DNA of 64,000 nt from Tubiluchus corallicola (lineage: Eukaryota; Priapulida; Priapulimorpha; Priapulimorphida; Tubiluchidae). The translations under genes and the position numbers were made by a program. The stretch spans positions 592,001 through 656,000 of the forward strand of contig JAQGDQ010000044.1 in the NCBI GenBank assembly GCA_030141605.1, written 5' to 3'. Positions 20,101-32,128 of this stretch are shown here, in pieces (the first letter of the stretch is position 1; each line of letters opens with the position of its first letter). The notes beneath the pieces were generated by a model. The model saw nothing but the letters and a program-made list of their open reading frames with translations. It ran no database searches and was not told where the DNA came from.

Positions 20101-23100
20101 AATACGTTTCTTATTTTTGATGAAAATAATTGGTACTAATAACGCTATTTAAAAGTTGAATTATCAGTGAATGATAAATTATTATGTAGAAGATAACCGC
20201 CCTGCAGGTCAAGTGACTAACCTCAAAATTGTCCTTGAAATCTATCATCTACTACCATTAATCCTTGCAAAGCGCCTTGTGTAAAAAACATCTCTGGTTA
20301 TTTGTGCTCAAAGAGAAAAAGCTTCTCATAATATTCTTGATTTCTAAATGCAGGTTTAGTGATTATTTACCAATGATGACTTATCACCTTAATGGAATAT
20401 GGAACAAACACGCTGGTCATGGAAGTCCTTTGCATCCTCACTCCTACGATGTGGACAAAACTGCGAATATTGTAAGTGAAGAGGTCGCCTTTGAAATATC
20501 TTTGTTTTTAGTAATTTCAGTTAAGTGTAAGACAACTTGGAAAATCACACACAAGCAAGGGCAGCATTTTTGTGTCATGTGTGTGAAAGGGATAAATTAT
20601 TGGAAAATCACGGAAGCACTTTTGAGACTAATAGCTATGAAGATGCGGTATGATCGTTTTCCTTAGATAACCTAGTAATCTTCCATGCCATATAGTGTTC
20701 CTTGGTTTTTAGGGTACTTGGATAACCTAATAATCTTCCATGCCATGTAGTGTTCCTTAGTTTTTAGTGTACTTGGATAACCTAATAATCTTCCATGCCA
20801 TGTAGTGTTCCTTAGTTTTTAGTGTACTTAGATAATCTAATAATCTTCCATGCCATATAATGTTCCTTAGTTTTTAGTGTACTTAGATAACCTAATAATC
20901 TTCCATGCCATGTAGTGTTCCTTAGTTTTTAGGGTACTTAAATAACCTAGTAATCTTTCATGTCATATAGCGTTCCTTAGTTTTTAGTGTACTTAGATAA
21001 TCTAATAATCTTCCATGCCATGTAATGTTCCTTAGTTTTTAGTGTACTTAGATAATCTAATAATCTTCCATGCCATGTAATGTTCCTTAGTTTTTAGCGT
21101 ACTTAGATAATCTAATAATCTTCCATGCCATATAATGTTCTTTAGTTTTTAGTGTACTTAGATAATCTAATAATCTTCCATGCCATGTAGTGTTCCTTAG
21201 TTTTTAGTGTACTTAGATAATCTATTAATCTTCCATGCCATGTAGTGTTGCTTAGTTTTTAGTGTACTTAGATAATCTAATAATCTTCCATGCCATGTAG
21301 TGTTCCTTAGTTTTTAGTGTATTTAGATAATCTAATAATCTTCCATGCCATATAACGTTCCTTAGTTTTTAGTGTACTTAGACAATCTAATAATCTTCCA
21401 TGCCATATAGCGTTCCTTAGTTTTTAGTGTACTTAGATAATTTAATAATCTTCCATGCCATATAGCGTTCCTTAGTTTTTAGTGTACTTAGATAACCTAA
21501 ATCCTATTATCGTTGCTTTTTTTTAAGGAATTCATCGTCCAATATTGGATAAACCATGGAACGGATCCAAAGAAATTGCTGCTGGGAATTCCTCTTTTTG
21601 GACAGACTTACACTCTCCAAGACCCATCTGACCACATGTTAAATGCACCTATTGTAGGAAGTGGCAAGGCTGGACACATGTATCAACAGGAAGGAATGAT
21701 GCCGTACTACGAGGTTTGTGCCCACAAAACTTTGCTTGAGCTTATTCTTATTAAGATTTTCGGCTTCTTGTGGATTGGTAAACACCAATCTTATTACTGC
21801 TTAAGTGATAGATTTAGCCAACTGAACAACTGATAATGCTTCTTGCGAATATTTTTTGAATGACTTACAGATCTACGTCTTCACTCATAATAAATGAATA
21901 AATTACGACAAAATTTGCAGATTATAAAGATTCGCAAATCTGTTTCGGAAAATTCACAAACATTTTAATGGTACCAATGTGCGGCATTTGTCACATTTGC
22001 AAATAAATAAAAATTGTGGTTTATTTCTATTAATTTTAATGACTTGCATTACTTAAATCTTTTGTAGGTGTGTTCTGAAGTGATGCCAAGCTATGAAAGC
22101 TTTTGGGTTGAAGATCAGCTTGTTCCATTTGCTTACAAAAATGACCAATGGATTGGCTACGAGGATTCAAGGAGTATTAGTGAAAAGGTAACAATCCTTT
22201 GCAGTATATTTGGACAAGTTCTAGAACTTCCATCACCAAACTTTCACTAATTTTTTTGTACGTATTGTTGACCACAGTTAGCATTCAACTGGTTACTGAT
22301 CACCAACTTTTGTAATTTTTGCAACGCATTTGCATGTTATCAACGGGCCTCATTTTTCCCTGACTGACAATAGGGTTCGTCTAACTAGTTTTTGTTTGTA
22401 GGTCAAGTATGTGATCGACAATCACCTTGGAGGCGTTATGGTCTGGGCATTAGGTTTTGATGATTTTAAAGGTCATTGTAATCATGGAAGGAATCCTCTG
22501 TTGACCACAATAAAAACAGAATTGCTGGAAGTGACACAGGTGACCTATGTAATCCACACAAAATCTTCAAATGTTTTACAGCAGTTGCCGCACAAGTATG
22601 AAACGGGTGCAGTAGAACCACATTATGCAACATCACATCACGGTGAGACGTACAGGCGTCATACTGTGCAACATCGGCGACACTACGTACAACATGTATC
22701 CCATCAGCAAGAAGGACAACACCCTGTTCATGGATATGATGAGCACCATGCCTACCATGGGCACAGTCGCAGTCGCAGAGTGGAGTCATCATATTCACGG
22801 CACGGGAATTATCACGATGCGTATCCTCATCAAACACAAGGAAGTTACATACCATATCAAGAACACGAAATGATTCCCCACGAAACGTACAATTACGAAA
22901 CATATCCACACAGAGATGCATATGAAGTCTACCCTAGCAACAGCTATCCTTATGACGCTCACAATTATGTAATATATCTGCCGGAGCAGTATGACGTGCA
23001 CCCTCATCAAACACATGAGAATTACGGTGCATATTCAGCACATGGACAGTATGATGATTTCGAAGTACATCCTCGTGAAAGTTCTGAAATATATCCAGTA

Positions 23101-25554
23101 AACGAGCCGCATGCGTACCCTTATGAAAAAAGCAATTATTACGATACTTACCCTGGGTCTGAACTCTATGAAGTTCATCCTTATGAAAGTTATGGTTATG
23201 AAACACACCCTGATGAACTGTATGCTGAACATGGACATTATGAAGGGCATCCTCGTGAAACATACCCTGAACATGGACATTATGAAGGGCATCCTCGTGA
23301 AACATATCCTGAACATGGACATTATGAAGGGCATCCTCGTGAAACATACCCTGAACATGGACATTATGAAGTGCATCCTCGTGAAACATACCCTGAACAT
23401 GGACATTATGAAGTGCATCCTCGTGAAACATACCCTGAACATGGACATTATGAAGTGCATCCTCATGAAACATACCCTGAACATGGACATTATGAAGTGC
23501 ATCCTCGTGAAACATACCCTGAACATGGACACTATGAAGTGCATCCTCATGAAACATACCCTGAACATGGACATTATGAAGTGCATCCTCGTGAAACATA
23601 CCCTGAACATGGACATTATGAAGTGCTTCCTCATGAAACATACCCTGAACATGGACACTATGAAGTGCTTCCTCATGAAACATACCCTGAACATGGACAC
23701 TATGAAGTGCATCCTCATGAAACATACCCTGAACATGGACACTATGAAGTGCATCCTCGTGAAACATACCCTGAACATGGACATTATGAAGTGCATCCTC
23801 GTGAAACATACCCTGAACATGGACATTATGAAGTGCATCCTCATGAAACATACCCTGAACATGGACATTATGAAGTGCATCCTCATGAAACATACCCTGA
23901 ACATGGACATTATGAAGTGCTTCCTCATGAAACATACCCTGAACATGGACACTATGAAGTGCATCCTCATGAAGCGTACCCTGAACATGGACACTATGAA
24001 GTGCTTCCTCATGAAACATACCCTGAACATGGACACTATGAAGTGCATCCTCATGAAACATACCCTGAACATGGACACTATGAAGTGCATCCTCGTGAAA
24101 CATACCCTGAACATGGACATTATGAAGTGCATCCTCGTGAAACATACCCTGAACATGGACATTATGAAGTGCATCCTCATGAAACATACCCTGAACATGG
24201 ACATTATGAAGTGCATCCTCATGAAACATACCCTGAACATGGACATTATGAAGTGCTTCCTCATGAAACATACCCTGAACATGGACACTATGAAGTGCAT
24301 CCTCATGAAACATACCCTGAACATGGACATTATGAAGTGCTTCCTCATGAAACATACCCTGAACATGGACACTATGAAGTGCATCCTCATGAAACATACC
24401 CTGAACATGGACACTATGAAGTGCATCCTCATGAAACGTACCCTGAACATGGACACTATGAAGTTCATCCTAATGAATTATATCCTCATGAAGAGTATCC
24501 TGAACATGGACACTATGAAGTGCATCCTCATGAAACGTATCCTGAACATGGACACTATGAAGTGCATCCTCATGAAGAGTATCCTGAACATGGACACTAT
24601 GAAGTGCATCCTCATGAAACGTATCCTGAACATGGACACTATGAAGTGCATCCTCATGAAACGTACCCTGAACATGGACACTATGAAGTGCATCCTCATG
24701 AAACGTATCCTGAATATGGACACTATGAAGTGCATCCTCATGAAACGTACCCTGAATATGGACACTATGAAGTGCATCCTCATGAAACGTACCCTGAACA
24801 TGGACACTATGAAGTGCATCCTCATGAAACGTACCCTGAACATGGACACTATGAAGTGCATCCTCATGAAACGTACCCTGAACATGGACACTATGAAGTG
24901 CATCCTCATGAAACGTACCCTGAACATGGACACTATGAAGTGCATCCTCATGAAACATACCCTGAACATGGACACGATGCATATGAAAGCTATCCAGGCC
25001 ACTATGATACGTATCCATCACATGTTTCCACAGTTGGTATTCCATTTCCACACCATACAGCTTATTCTTATGAAGGGTATCCTACAAATCAATCCTATGA
25101 ACAATATCCACGTAATACTTACAACGATTATGAATTACCTGGTACTGTTGGACACGAGACATATCCCAGTAATACTCATGGGGGCGAAAGCCTTGGCCCA
25201 GTAGTTGCCCAGGAAGAGCAGAGGCCATATAATCCAGAATTGGAGGAAACAAAACTTTCGGATTCCGGTTCATCTGCTTCTGGAAGAAACGGCGCTGTGG
25301 GAATGGCTACAGAAAGTACGCAATGTGAGGTGAAAGGACCAGGTCCCTCTTGCTCCGGACATTCGCACATGGTAATGGCAAATCCAATAAACTGTCGCAA
25401 GTACTATCTATGTCTGTGGCAGAACACACCCAATGAAATGCGTGTTCCAATGAACTGCCCGGAGGGAACAGTCTTTCATCCATTCAAATACATGTGTGAT
25501 GATAAGGAAAATGTTGATACATCCGTAATATGTAAATGTGGAGAAGAGTCGTGA
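15927..25554 (+). CDS. Secreted GH18 chitinase-like protein with a giant His/Glu/Tyr repeat and C-terminal CBM14
   Basis: Eight coding exons with consistent phases: 15927-15996, 17330-17521, 19460-19722, 19965-20089, 20354-20471, 21528-21713, 22068-22187 and 22402-25554, giving 1,408 residues. The start follows an acceptor by one base and opens a signal peptide (GVCLVLVLLAGLSS). Residues ~35-390 are a GH18 barrel: FLPEDIDPSTCTHIVFGYA, LLAVGGW, FDGLNVDWEFPG, MTYHLNG, LLLGIPLFGQTYTL, GGVMVWALGFDDFKGHC. The DxxDxDxE motif has Asn at the second Asp, and MxYD has His for Asp; the catalytic Glu is kept. A His/Tyr-rich linker and 42 units of YPEHGHYEVHPHET follow, then a CBM14 (peritrophin-A) domain with six cysteines. 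Chitin binding is well supported. Hydrolysis may be weakened. Metal binding by the repeat is inference. Confidence 0.93.
16938..17155 (+). mobile_element. 3' tail of a LINE/SINE-like retroposon ending in (CTTG)n
   Basis: GAGGGTGGCTGACCTCGATGACTT and following sequence ends in an ATAAACTTG microsatellite tail at about 17100-17150. A related GGGGTGGCTGATTCGAT block with a (GATTT)n tail occurs at 48463-48596. Short microsatellite tails are typical of some CR1/L2-like LINEs and their SINEs. It lies in chitinase intron 1. Confidence 0.5.
20664..21495 (+). repeat. 55-bp minisatellite in chitinase intron 5, about 15 copies
   Basis: Units of exactly 55 bp (for example at 20721 and 20776) contain TAATAATCTTCCATGCCAT and GTTCCTTAGTTTTTAGTGTA. 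They fill most of the 1,056-bp intron and stop about 30 bp before the exon 6 acceptor. Confidence 0.95.
23227..24975 (+). repeat. Coding 42-bp tandem repeat (42 units of a 14-residue motif)
   Basis: Within chitinase exon 8. The consensus is YPEHGHYEVHPHET. Variants include HPRET, EVLPHET, EGHPRET, EEYPEHG and two EYGHY units. One five-residue insertion (NELYPHEE region, near 24475-24495) is the only length change, so the frame is strictly preserved. The first part mostly uses ACATACCCT and the last third mostly ACGTA(C/T)CCT, which suggests separate local homogenisation. Each unit carries four His, about three Glu and two Tyr. Confidence 0.98.
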
Positions 25555-25694
25555 TATGTAGCAGTAGACTAATTTGTTTTTGTGTGCCAGTCCTTGCTGT
25601 TTACCTGTGACCATGTTTAATCCCTTTTCAAAAGTGGGAGGAATAGTGTCCTAGTAATGCTTAGCAGTATCTTTTTATTACCTAGATCATTGGA

Positions 25695-25700
25695 AATAAA
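25695..25700 (+). terminator. AATAAA polyadenylation signal of the chitinase-like gene
   Basis: AATAAA lies 141 bp after the TGA stop. Further AATAAA-like strings occur near 26250 and 26530, so longer transcripts are possible. Confidence 0.6.
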
Positions 25701-26755
25701 TGTAATTGACTAAAGCAGCAACCGAATTGCAACAGCGGAAAACTGATAATTTCATTTCTGCCTTTTTGAACATCATCGATCAGGTTTTATTACTTGAGGT
25801 AATATTTTTTTTAAAAGGAAACACTTGTTTTGTAGCTGAGCAGAACTTCCTTAGCCTTTCGTTTAAGACTTTGGTGCTCGGTACTCTTGCTGCTTATGCC
25901 CAAAACAACTAGACCTGCTACTGCCGGCAAAAGTATATTTTTTCCAAAGTTACTAGTAGAAGCTTTAGTGTAGTTCTATAGCTTTATTTACAGTATGTTT
26001 TAGTGATAGTATTTATGTTGCTAGTAGTTGATTTAGGCCAAAGCTACAGAGCTATAATCTGGTTTTTTTCCTTCATTAGCTGGTTCTGTTTCGATTACTT
26101 TATTCCTCAAACTGATTTTAAAAACAAGTGATTTTCTCAACATTATTATCTGTATATTCGTGCCAAAATTTGGGCATCGTTAACTTATTGATTATAATGA
26201 TTTCAGTTTATAATTCCTAATACAATTTAAATTACGCGTAAGTTCAAAATTTAAATAAAAAGAATTTTTGTGCATGAAATTAATGTTATGTTGTTATAGC
26301 AACGTTCACTTTGTTGTTGATGTTTTGTCGTTTATTGTTAAGACAGAATGCATCTTTTGCATACCGTTGTTGTTATCCTTGTTAATAGTATTGTTATTAT
26401 TTTTGCATAAAATTGATTTTGAATTATGCACATTCTAAAGCGAGCAAAATGACATTAAGATTGGAGTACACTGTAAAAATGAATAAAAATTATGCCCAAT
26501 AGCGTAATTTTTGTAATTCAGTTTTATTAATAAAGCTATAATGCAAAATCGTTGAGTATTATGATAATTTTTATTATTTGTACAAAAACTACATGTTGTT
26601 ATCGCAATTGTGACATTTTAAGGCCGTTTTTATATATTTGTAATAAATCTATATACAAAACTAATTCTAAGGACTTAATCCAACAGTAAAATTTAACATT
26701 GCAATTTTTTGATAACCGGAAGTAAGTAATGCTTCATGCATGCCCTGAATTTAAC
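25701..26755. other. AT-rich convergent intergenic region
   Basis: Lies between the chitinase-like gene (plus) and the Tyr-rich gene (minus). I see several candidate poly(A) signals on both strands and no further gene or clear repeat. Confidence 0.5.
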
Positions 26756-29087
26756 TTAATAACAATAACATCGTTGGCCACCTACTGGACGATGTAAAGT
26801 GTTATCATGGCGAATCGGACTCGTTGAATATCCATGCTGTCGGTATTTACTGGGATGGCCGTAGCTGTAATCGTCGTTAGCATATCCGCCATTGTGATAA
26901 GTTTTCGTTGATGGATAATCGTAGCCGTAGCCGTCGTAAGAATGGCTTAATATTGGTCGAACTATGTCGTACTTGTATAACGTTTCTGGTTGATAATATT
27001 CATGGCCTTCCCTAGGACAAGAAGCAAAGCATTTAATTATGTTCATCGACTTGTTAATTAAACTATATTAACCCCGATGTATATACTCGGTGTAGCAATA
27101 GATGCATTTCAAAAAAAGAGTTAAAATTCAAGCGAGACCACGTGACTAAAATACACATGCAATCGCTGCAGTTGGGTGTTTAAATAAACTTGTTATTCTT
27201 TATAGTAAAATATTTCGTTAAAATATTTTTATAGTAAAAGAGAAATAAAAAGCGGTTTCTACTGAAAAATTTTCGTATGTCTACGATTTAACTTCTAATA
27301 AAGTCATAACTTACTTTACTGATATTTTGGTAATTGGTTAAAAATATATTAACATAGCTTCTGTTTTAATAAATTTAATAATTTTACGAAGTGCACTGTA
27401 GTGACATCTATTAACGAATAAGTTAATTAATCAGTGTTCTGTGCCCACTGCGAACCTTACAAACTGGTTTTAGGCATGATTGCGTTATCCATCGTTAAAC
27501 AAGAAATTTAATAATCACGATCAAGTGAATTTAAACAAGTGAACAGCTGTTTTAAAAGCAAACAAACTAAGTATGATTTCAGTAACACTTGATTTCAGAC
27601 AATGTTGTTCATATAATTTGCCAGATAATTACTATCAAAACAATTTGTTACTTTTTGGCGCTTGTTAAATTGCAAAACAATATAATAAGTTTCAGCCGTT
27701 TTGAATTATAACTTTAGTTTAGTTTTGTTTAGTTTTGTCTGTATGCTTACTTGTAATCGTAGTCGTAACCTCTAGATTTTGCTGAGGTCTCCTTCGCGTA
27801 GGATTTATCTTGACTAGTCAAAGTTCCGTGAGCCCGACCAGAGCGAGAAAATGAGGTTTCGCTACTTTTCTGCCCATCTCCTTCCAACTTGCCTTTGCTC
27901 ACCGGTCCGTACGTTGTGGTGTGAAAATAAGTTTTTGGAGCTGGTGCTACTTTGTGATAGGCTGCTGTGTTGCCCTTATAGCCGTGTGGAACAGCACCTC
28001 CGGGAGCAAACGCCACATCGTTCCGGTACGATGGCCCACTGGCGCTTACCATGCTAAGTACAGCAACGGCTAGAACGGCAACAAGAATCGTATCCCTGCA
28101 ACGAAAATTTGCATTAGCCTTGTGTTAAGTGCACAGGTAAGAAGTGTATCATCATCATGATCATCGCCGTCGTCTTCATCGTAGTTGCATTCATCATTCG
28201 TCATTATCATCATCAAAACAGCAGCAGCAGCAACAGCAATAGCAACAACGACAACAACAACAACAATTACTTCTACAACTACATTACTATTACTGCTACT
28301 GCTACTAAAACTACAACAATAATTACAACAACAGTAGCATGATTAACAGTAACAACGACGGTAGCATCAGCAACAAGCAACATCAACATTATAACTACCC
28401 GGAACTGGTATTTGCCAGATGATAAAGTTCCCAACTCTTACAAGCATGGGTCTAAATTCAACTTAAAATTTGAAACAAAAACTTTTGCAAAATTTAGATT
28501 TACAGTTTAAGAACGTGGTCCTAATTCTGAATTTTCGCATCTTTTTAACATGTTTATTTAAAAAATCAATTAATTGAATAAGCTTTGAAATCAGTAATGA
28601 GCATAAGTATCCACTTTTTTAAAGAAAATTGCACAAACGTGGATGTAAAAATACGTCAAAAGCTTGTTGTGCGCTTCAGTACTAAGTTCGCACTATAATT
28701 TGCAAATTTTACAAATAAATTTACATTTCATTATTAACAAGAAGATAATATTATTAGATAACATTATTGTAATCCTTTTATAGAATATTTCAATTACAAG
28801 CTGTTATTTCGATACTATTTTTGTAGTTTTAAACTTCAAATCAAACGTTTGCACATTTTTTTTTAAATTGATTATTTATGCTGACTGCTGAATTGAGCAA
28901 ATTAGACTAGACTGCTGATCAAAAATTTTAAACTTGCTAATAAAAAACATTTTCAGAAAATGAATAGGACTCTGTGCATCGTTAATTTATAAAGCTAGCA
29001 ACTAAATGACTTTTTACAGATTTATCAAAATCATTCAAACGTTTACATCAAGTTTTGAAATAAAAAAACAGTTACTCGCACTTACAT
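26756..29087 (-). CDS. Tyrosine-rich secreted protein, 200 residues, start codon split by an intron
   Basis: Three exons on the minus strand: exon 1 ends at 29086, exon 2 is 28095-27751 and exon 3 is 27011-26756. Exon 1 ends CAAAAT before GTAAGTG and exon 2 starts GGATACG after TTGCAG, so the ATG forms only when AT joins G. The product begins MDTILVAVLAVAVLSMVSA, a clear signal peptide, and the mature protein starts near SGPSYRND. The middle is Lys/Ser/Thr-rich; the last 85 residues are rich in Tyr, Gly and His (SYDGYGYDYPSTKTYHNGGY) and end RCYCY. The exon 2/3 junction restores AAG and keeps frame. I know no named family. It resembles cuticular, byssal or shell-matrix proteins that cross-link through tyrosine, which is inference. 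Confidence 0.8.
28150..28345. repeat. Imperfect trinucleotide tract (CAT/CAG/CAA)
   Basis: Low-complexity ATCATC, AGCAGC and ACAACA runs in intron 1 of the Tyr-rich gene. The Asn/Thr-rich reading frame is an artefact. Confidence 0.85.
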
Positions 29088-29169
29088 TTTGAAGTTTTGC
29101 TCTCTGACCGTAGGCCTGCGATTGTGGAACAATTTGACAACTGTGGCAGTCGGGAAAATGTGGAAAGCA

Positions 29170-29175
29170 TTTATA
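29170..29175 (-). promoter_or_regulatory. TATA box of the Tyr-rich protein gene
   Basis: The minus strand reads CTCTATAAATGC. A start 25-30 bp downstream would give a 5' UTR exon of about 55 bp with no upstream ATG before the split start codon. Confidence 0.5.
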
Positions 29176-29299
29176 GAGGCCAATTAGAAACGTCCTCCAA
29201 ATGATAGCGGTCATGGCGTAAAAACTGGGTGCCAATTTCAGGAAAATGCACTAGTTTCTGGGCGGAAAATTACCATCGTTAGCGTATATACAGGATATT

Positions 29300-30220
29300 A
29301 AGCCCTACATTTATAGACAATAACGCTGTGTTAATGTTTAAAGGTTTCCAGCAAGAAACACGGGTTAGTTGTTCGTTTTTTTCTATTTTTATGTGTTAGG
29401 CAAACGTGGACACCAAAACTTTAGTATAAATTATCGAAACTTCAGTATAATGACGAATTGGTTTATGACAATTTATAAGTGACTCCTCAATTAGACATAT
29501 TACGTACGTTGTGTTTCAGGAAATGATAATTCGTTGTATTTTCTAAAAAATAATCATATGTATCTGTAAACTTAATAAAGATTTAAATTGTTTATTACAG
29601 AAAAATATCCGTTTCATAGACAGATCATTGTATAACAAGTTTCAATAAATTTTTATTAGAAAAATGCAGTGTTTCTACTACATCATTTCCGGCCACCCGT
29701 CTTACTTGAATACACAGTTACTTTGCAAACCTTTCAATTATTATGTCTTTTTTCGCTATATTACATCAACCCATATACATTTGTACCTCTAATGATATCG
29801 AAAAAGCAAAATATTTAATGACGACTACGTGTTTTAACAAGCTCGGTTATACGTGTTAGCAACTTGTGCAACTTAGCAACAACGAACATGATAGCAACTT
29901 TTTGACATTTGTTTTAAACTTACGAATTCTAATTAATATTACTCTAATTAATAGCAGTTGTGAATTGAGTTCGATTCCTCCAATGTTCACTGTTTAAATA
30001 AGTACTTGACTGTGGTTACGTTGTGCTGATGCTTTGCTGCTGTTATTCACTATGAGATTTTGCAGTATTATTTGTTCACTTAACATGCTTCATTCAATAG
30101 GACTTTCTGGACAACCCAATGCCCATTCTTAAAAGTTACGTCTCTTTGCGGTGTAGAAGGTATTGGGTTCGACTCTTCAGTCCCTTATAAGCATCTCGTT
30201 GACAAAACTAATGTCTAATG
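29300..30220. other. AT-rich intergenic region
   Basis: No gene, RNA or repeat that I can support. It lies between the Tyr-rich gene promoter and the hexanucleotide satellite. Confidence 0.4.
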
Positions 30221-30225
30221 TGTCT

Positions 30226-30960
30226 AGACATAGACATAGACATAGACATAGACATAGACATAGACATAGACATAGACATAGACATAGACATAGACATAGA
30301 CATAGACATAGACATAGACATAGACATAGACATAGACATAGACATAGAACATTTATTTTCTCCAATTAGTTTAACATCAAACGTTTTTTAAATATTAAGT
30401 AATTATAATCATGGAGCAGGGCAGGGAAGGACCGTAGGGTCTTCTAGTCTCCTGCCATTTCTTATAAATAGATTAAGACATTAAAAATTAACGGTGATGC
30501 TGCAGATAACAAAAACAAAAACAAATAAGAAAAAAATAATAATAAAAACAGTATAAATGATACAAATTATTCAAAAAGAACTGAAAACAAAAAATAATAA
30601 AGTTAGATCTAAACAAAACAATACAATTATTCAGTAATTAGGATTATTATATGTAGTAGTTTCAAATGGGGTCTTATTAACAGGGGAATTTGGCCAAGGT
30701 TAGTGAGTAAAGTTAAAAACTGAGAGTACGGAAAGAAAAAAATAAGCATAAAAAGTGTAATATAGAAAAATTTATGAGAAAAAGTAACTATGAGAAAGAG
30801 CAACAATTACTTAGGAGATGAGTTTACTCTAGGTAAACTAATGTGTGGAATTATAGTACTAGTTACAAATTAGTCAGTGCGTGCCCTTGAGATGTATGCA
30901 ACTAAGCAGAGTAGGACTAAACCCAATAATTATTTGTAAACCTGTAAATTGGTGAGCAAG
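30226..30960 (-). mobile_element. Probable retroposon 3' end ending in a (TCTATG)n microsatellite
   Basis: On the minus strand, a segment containing GGAGACTAGAAGACCCTACG and CCTGCCCTGCTCCATGATTA leads into AAATAAATG and then about 20 copies of TCTATG (plus strand AGACAT, 30226-30347). That layout suits a LINE or SINE with a microsatellite tail. The upstream boundary is not defined. Confidence 0.45.
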
Positions 30961-31305
30961 CTTCGCAGTAAACCGTTTGCCGTAAAAATAGATGCGCATA
31001 TTATGAACAATACCAAGTTTTAAATACGAATACAGAATTTGGAGATTCTAATGTGAATTAAACGAAAAATTCAAATTTTCAAAAAATATCTTTTATCCAT
31101 TAAGTTAAATCATTACTGACTTTAAAAAACTGTTCGATACCTTTCTGACACTTTAAATCGTTTTCTCTTGATTGGAAGTTGAAGTGGTGAGAGCGAGTAT
31201 CTGTGCACTATCCTGATTTTTTTGTATTTTTAATTTCAATGCCAAAAATGTTTGCTTGTTCATGTACATCATATCTATGTTAACTCGTCTTAAGAAACTG
31301 CTAAT

Positions 31306-31424
31306 GTCTACGGCCATATCACATTGAATACACCGGTTCTCGTCTGATCACCGAAGTTAAGCAATGTAGAGCGTGGTTAGTACTTGGATGGGGGACCGCC
31401 TAGGAATACCACGTGCTGTAGACT
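31306..31424 (+). rRNA. 5S rRNA gene, copy 1
   Basis: A 119-bp sequence from GTCTACGGCC to GCTGTAGAC, with the internal promoter region around CTGATCACCGAAGTTAAGCA and GGTTAGTACTTGGATGG, then a TTTTT terminator. Terminal stem GUCUACGGC/GCUGUAGAC pairs fully. The inner stems CACATTG/CAATGTA and GCGTGG/CCACGT differ from common metazoan 5S sequences but still pair. GGGGGACC replaces the GGGTGACC of most other copies. Confidence 0.85.
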
Positions 31425-32128
31425 TTTTAGCTAGTGACTATTAACTATCAAAGTGTGTGCACAACACGACCGTTTCATTTTGACAGTATTGTTTTTGATT
31501 TTTGGAAGTTGAAGTGGTGAAAATAAATGTCTGTCTCGACATTATGTTGATTTTTTTTGCATTTTAATGTGAAAGACTATCTACTTGTTGCATTTCTCCA
31601 ATATTATACAAAGTAAGGAAAAATGAAAATAAAACTAGAAAATCAGCCACTGTCCTTCAAAAATGATTTTTGATTTTCATAAAAAATCAAAACAGATACT
31701 TTGTTACTACGTTCACCTTCATCTATCTATTATTTCTATATTATCTGTCTATAACAAAATGCAGAAGTTAAGCAACCTCAAACCTGGTTTTGCGTTTGAA
31801 TGGGTGACTGCCCGGTACTTACATTTTTCTAAATGATCAGGAAGGGTGATGACAAATGCTGTAAGATCTTTTTCACCACTCAAAAATGGATTTTTGTTCT
31901 GACAAATATTTTTAAATGAAGAATCTTTTTGCTTGTTCATGCTTGATCATTCCCATGTTTAATTATGTCATATCTAGAAGGTAATATACTTAAGCACGGT
32001 ATTCAACCTCCCTGACATTTTATAATTTCATGTGATATTTCTGTTTATACTTTGCATTAAAATGCTAAAAAGGTTTACTTGTTCATGTACATCATTTCTA
32101 TGTTAACTCATCTTAAGAAACTGTTAAT

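Noticed and set aside
22934-25051. Long open frames on the minus strand and in the +2 frame across the chitinase repeat
   Set aside because: They exist because a 42-bp unit without stops stays open in several frames. They have no splice context, signal or domains, while the plus-strand frame continues into GH18 and CBM14.
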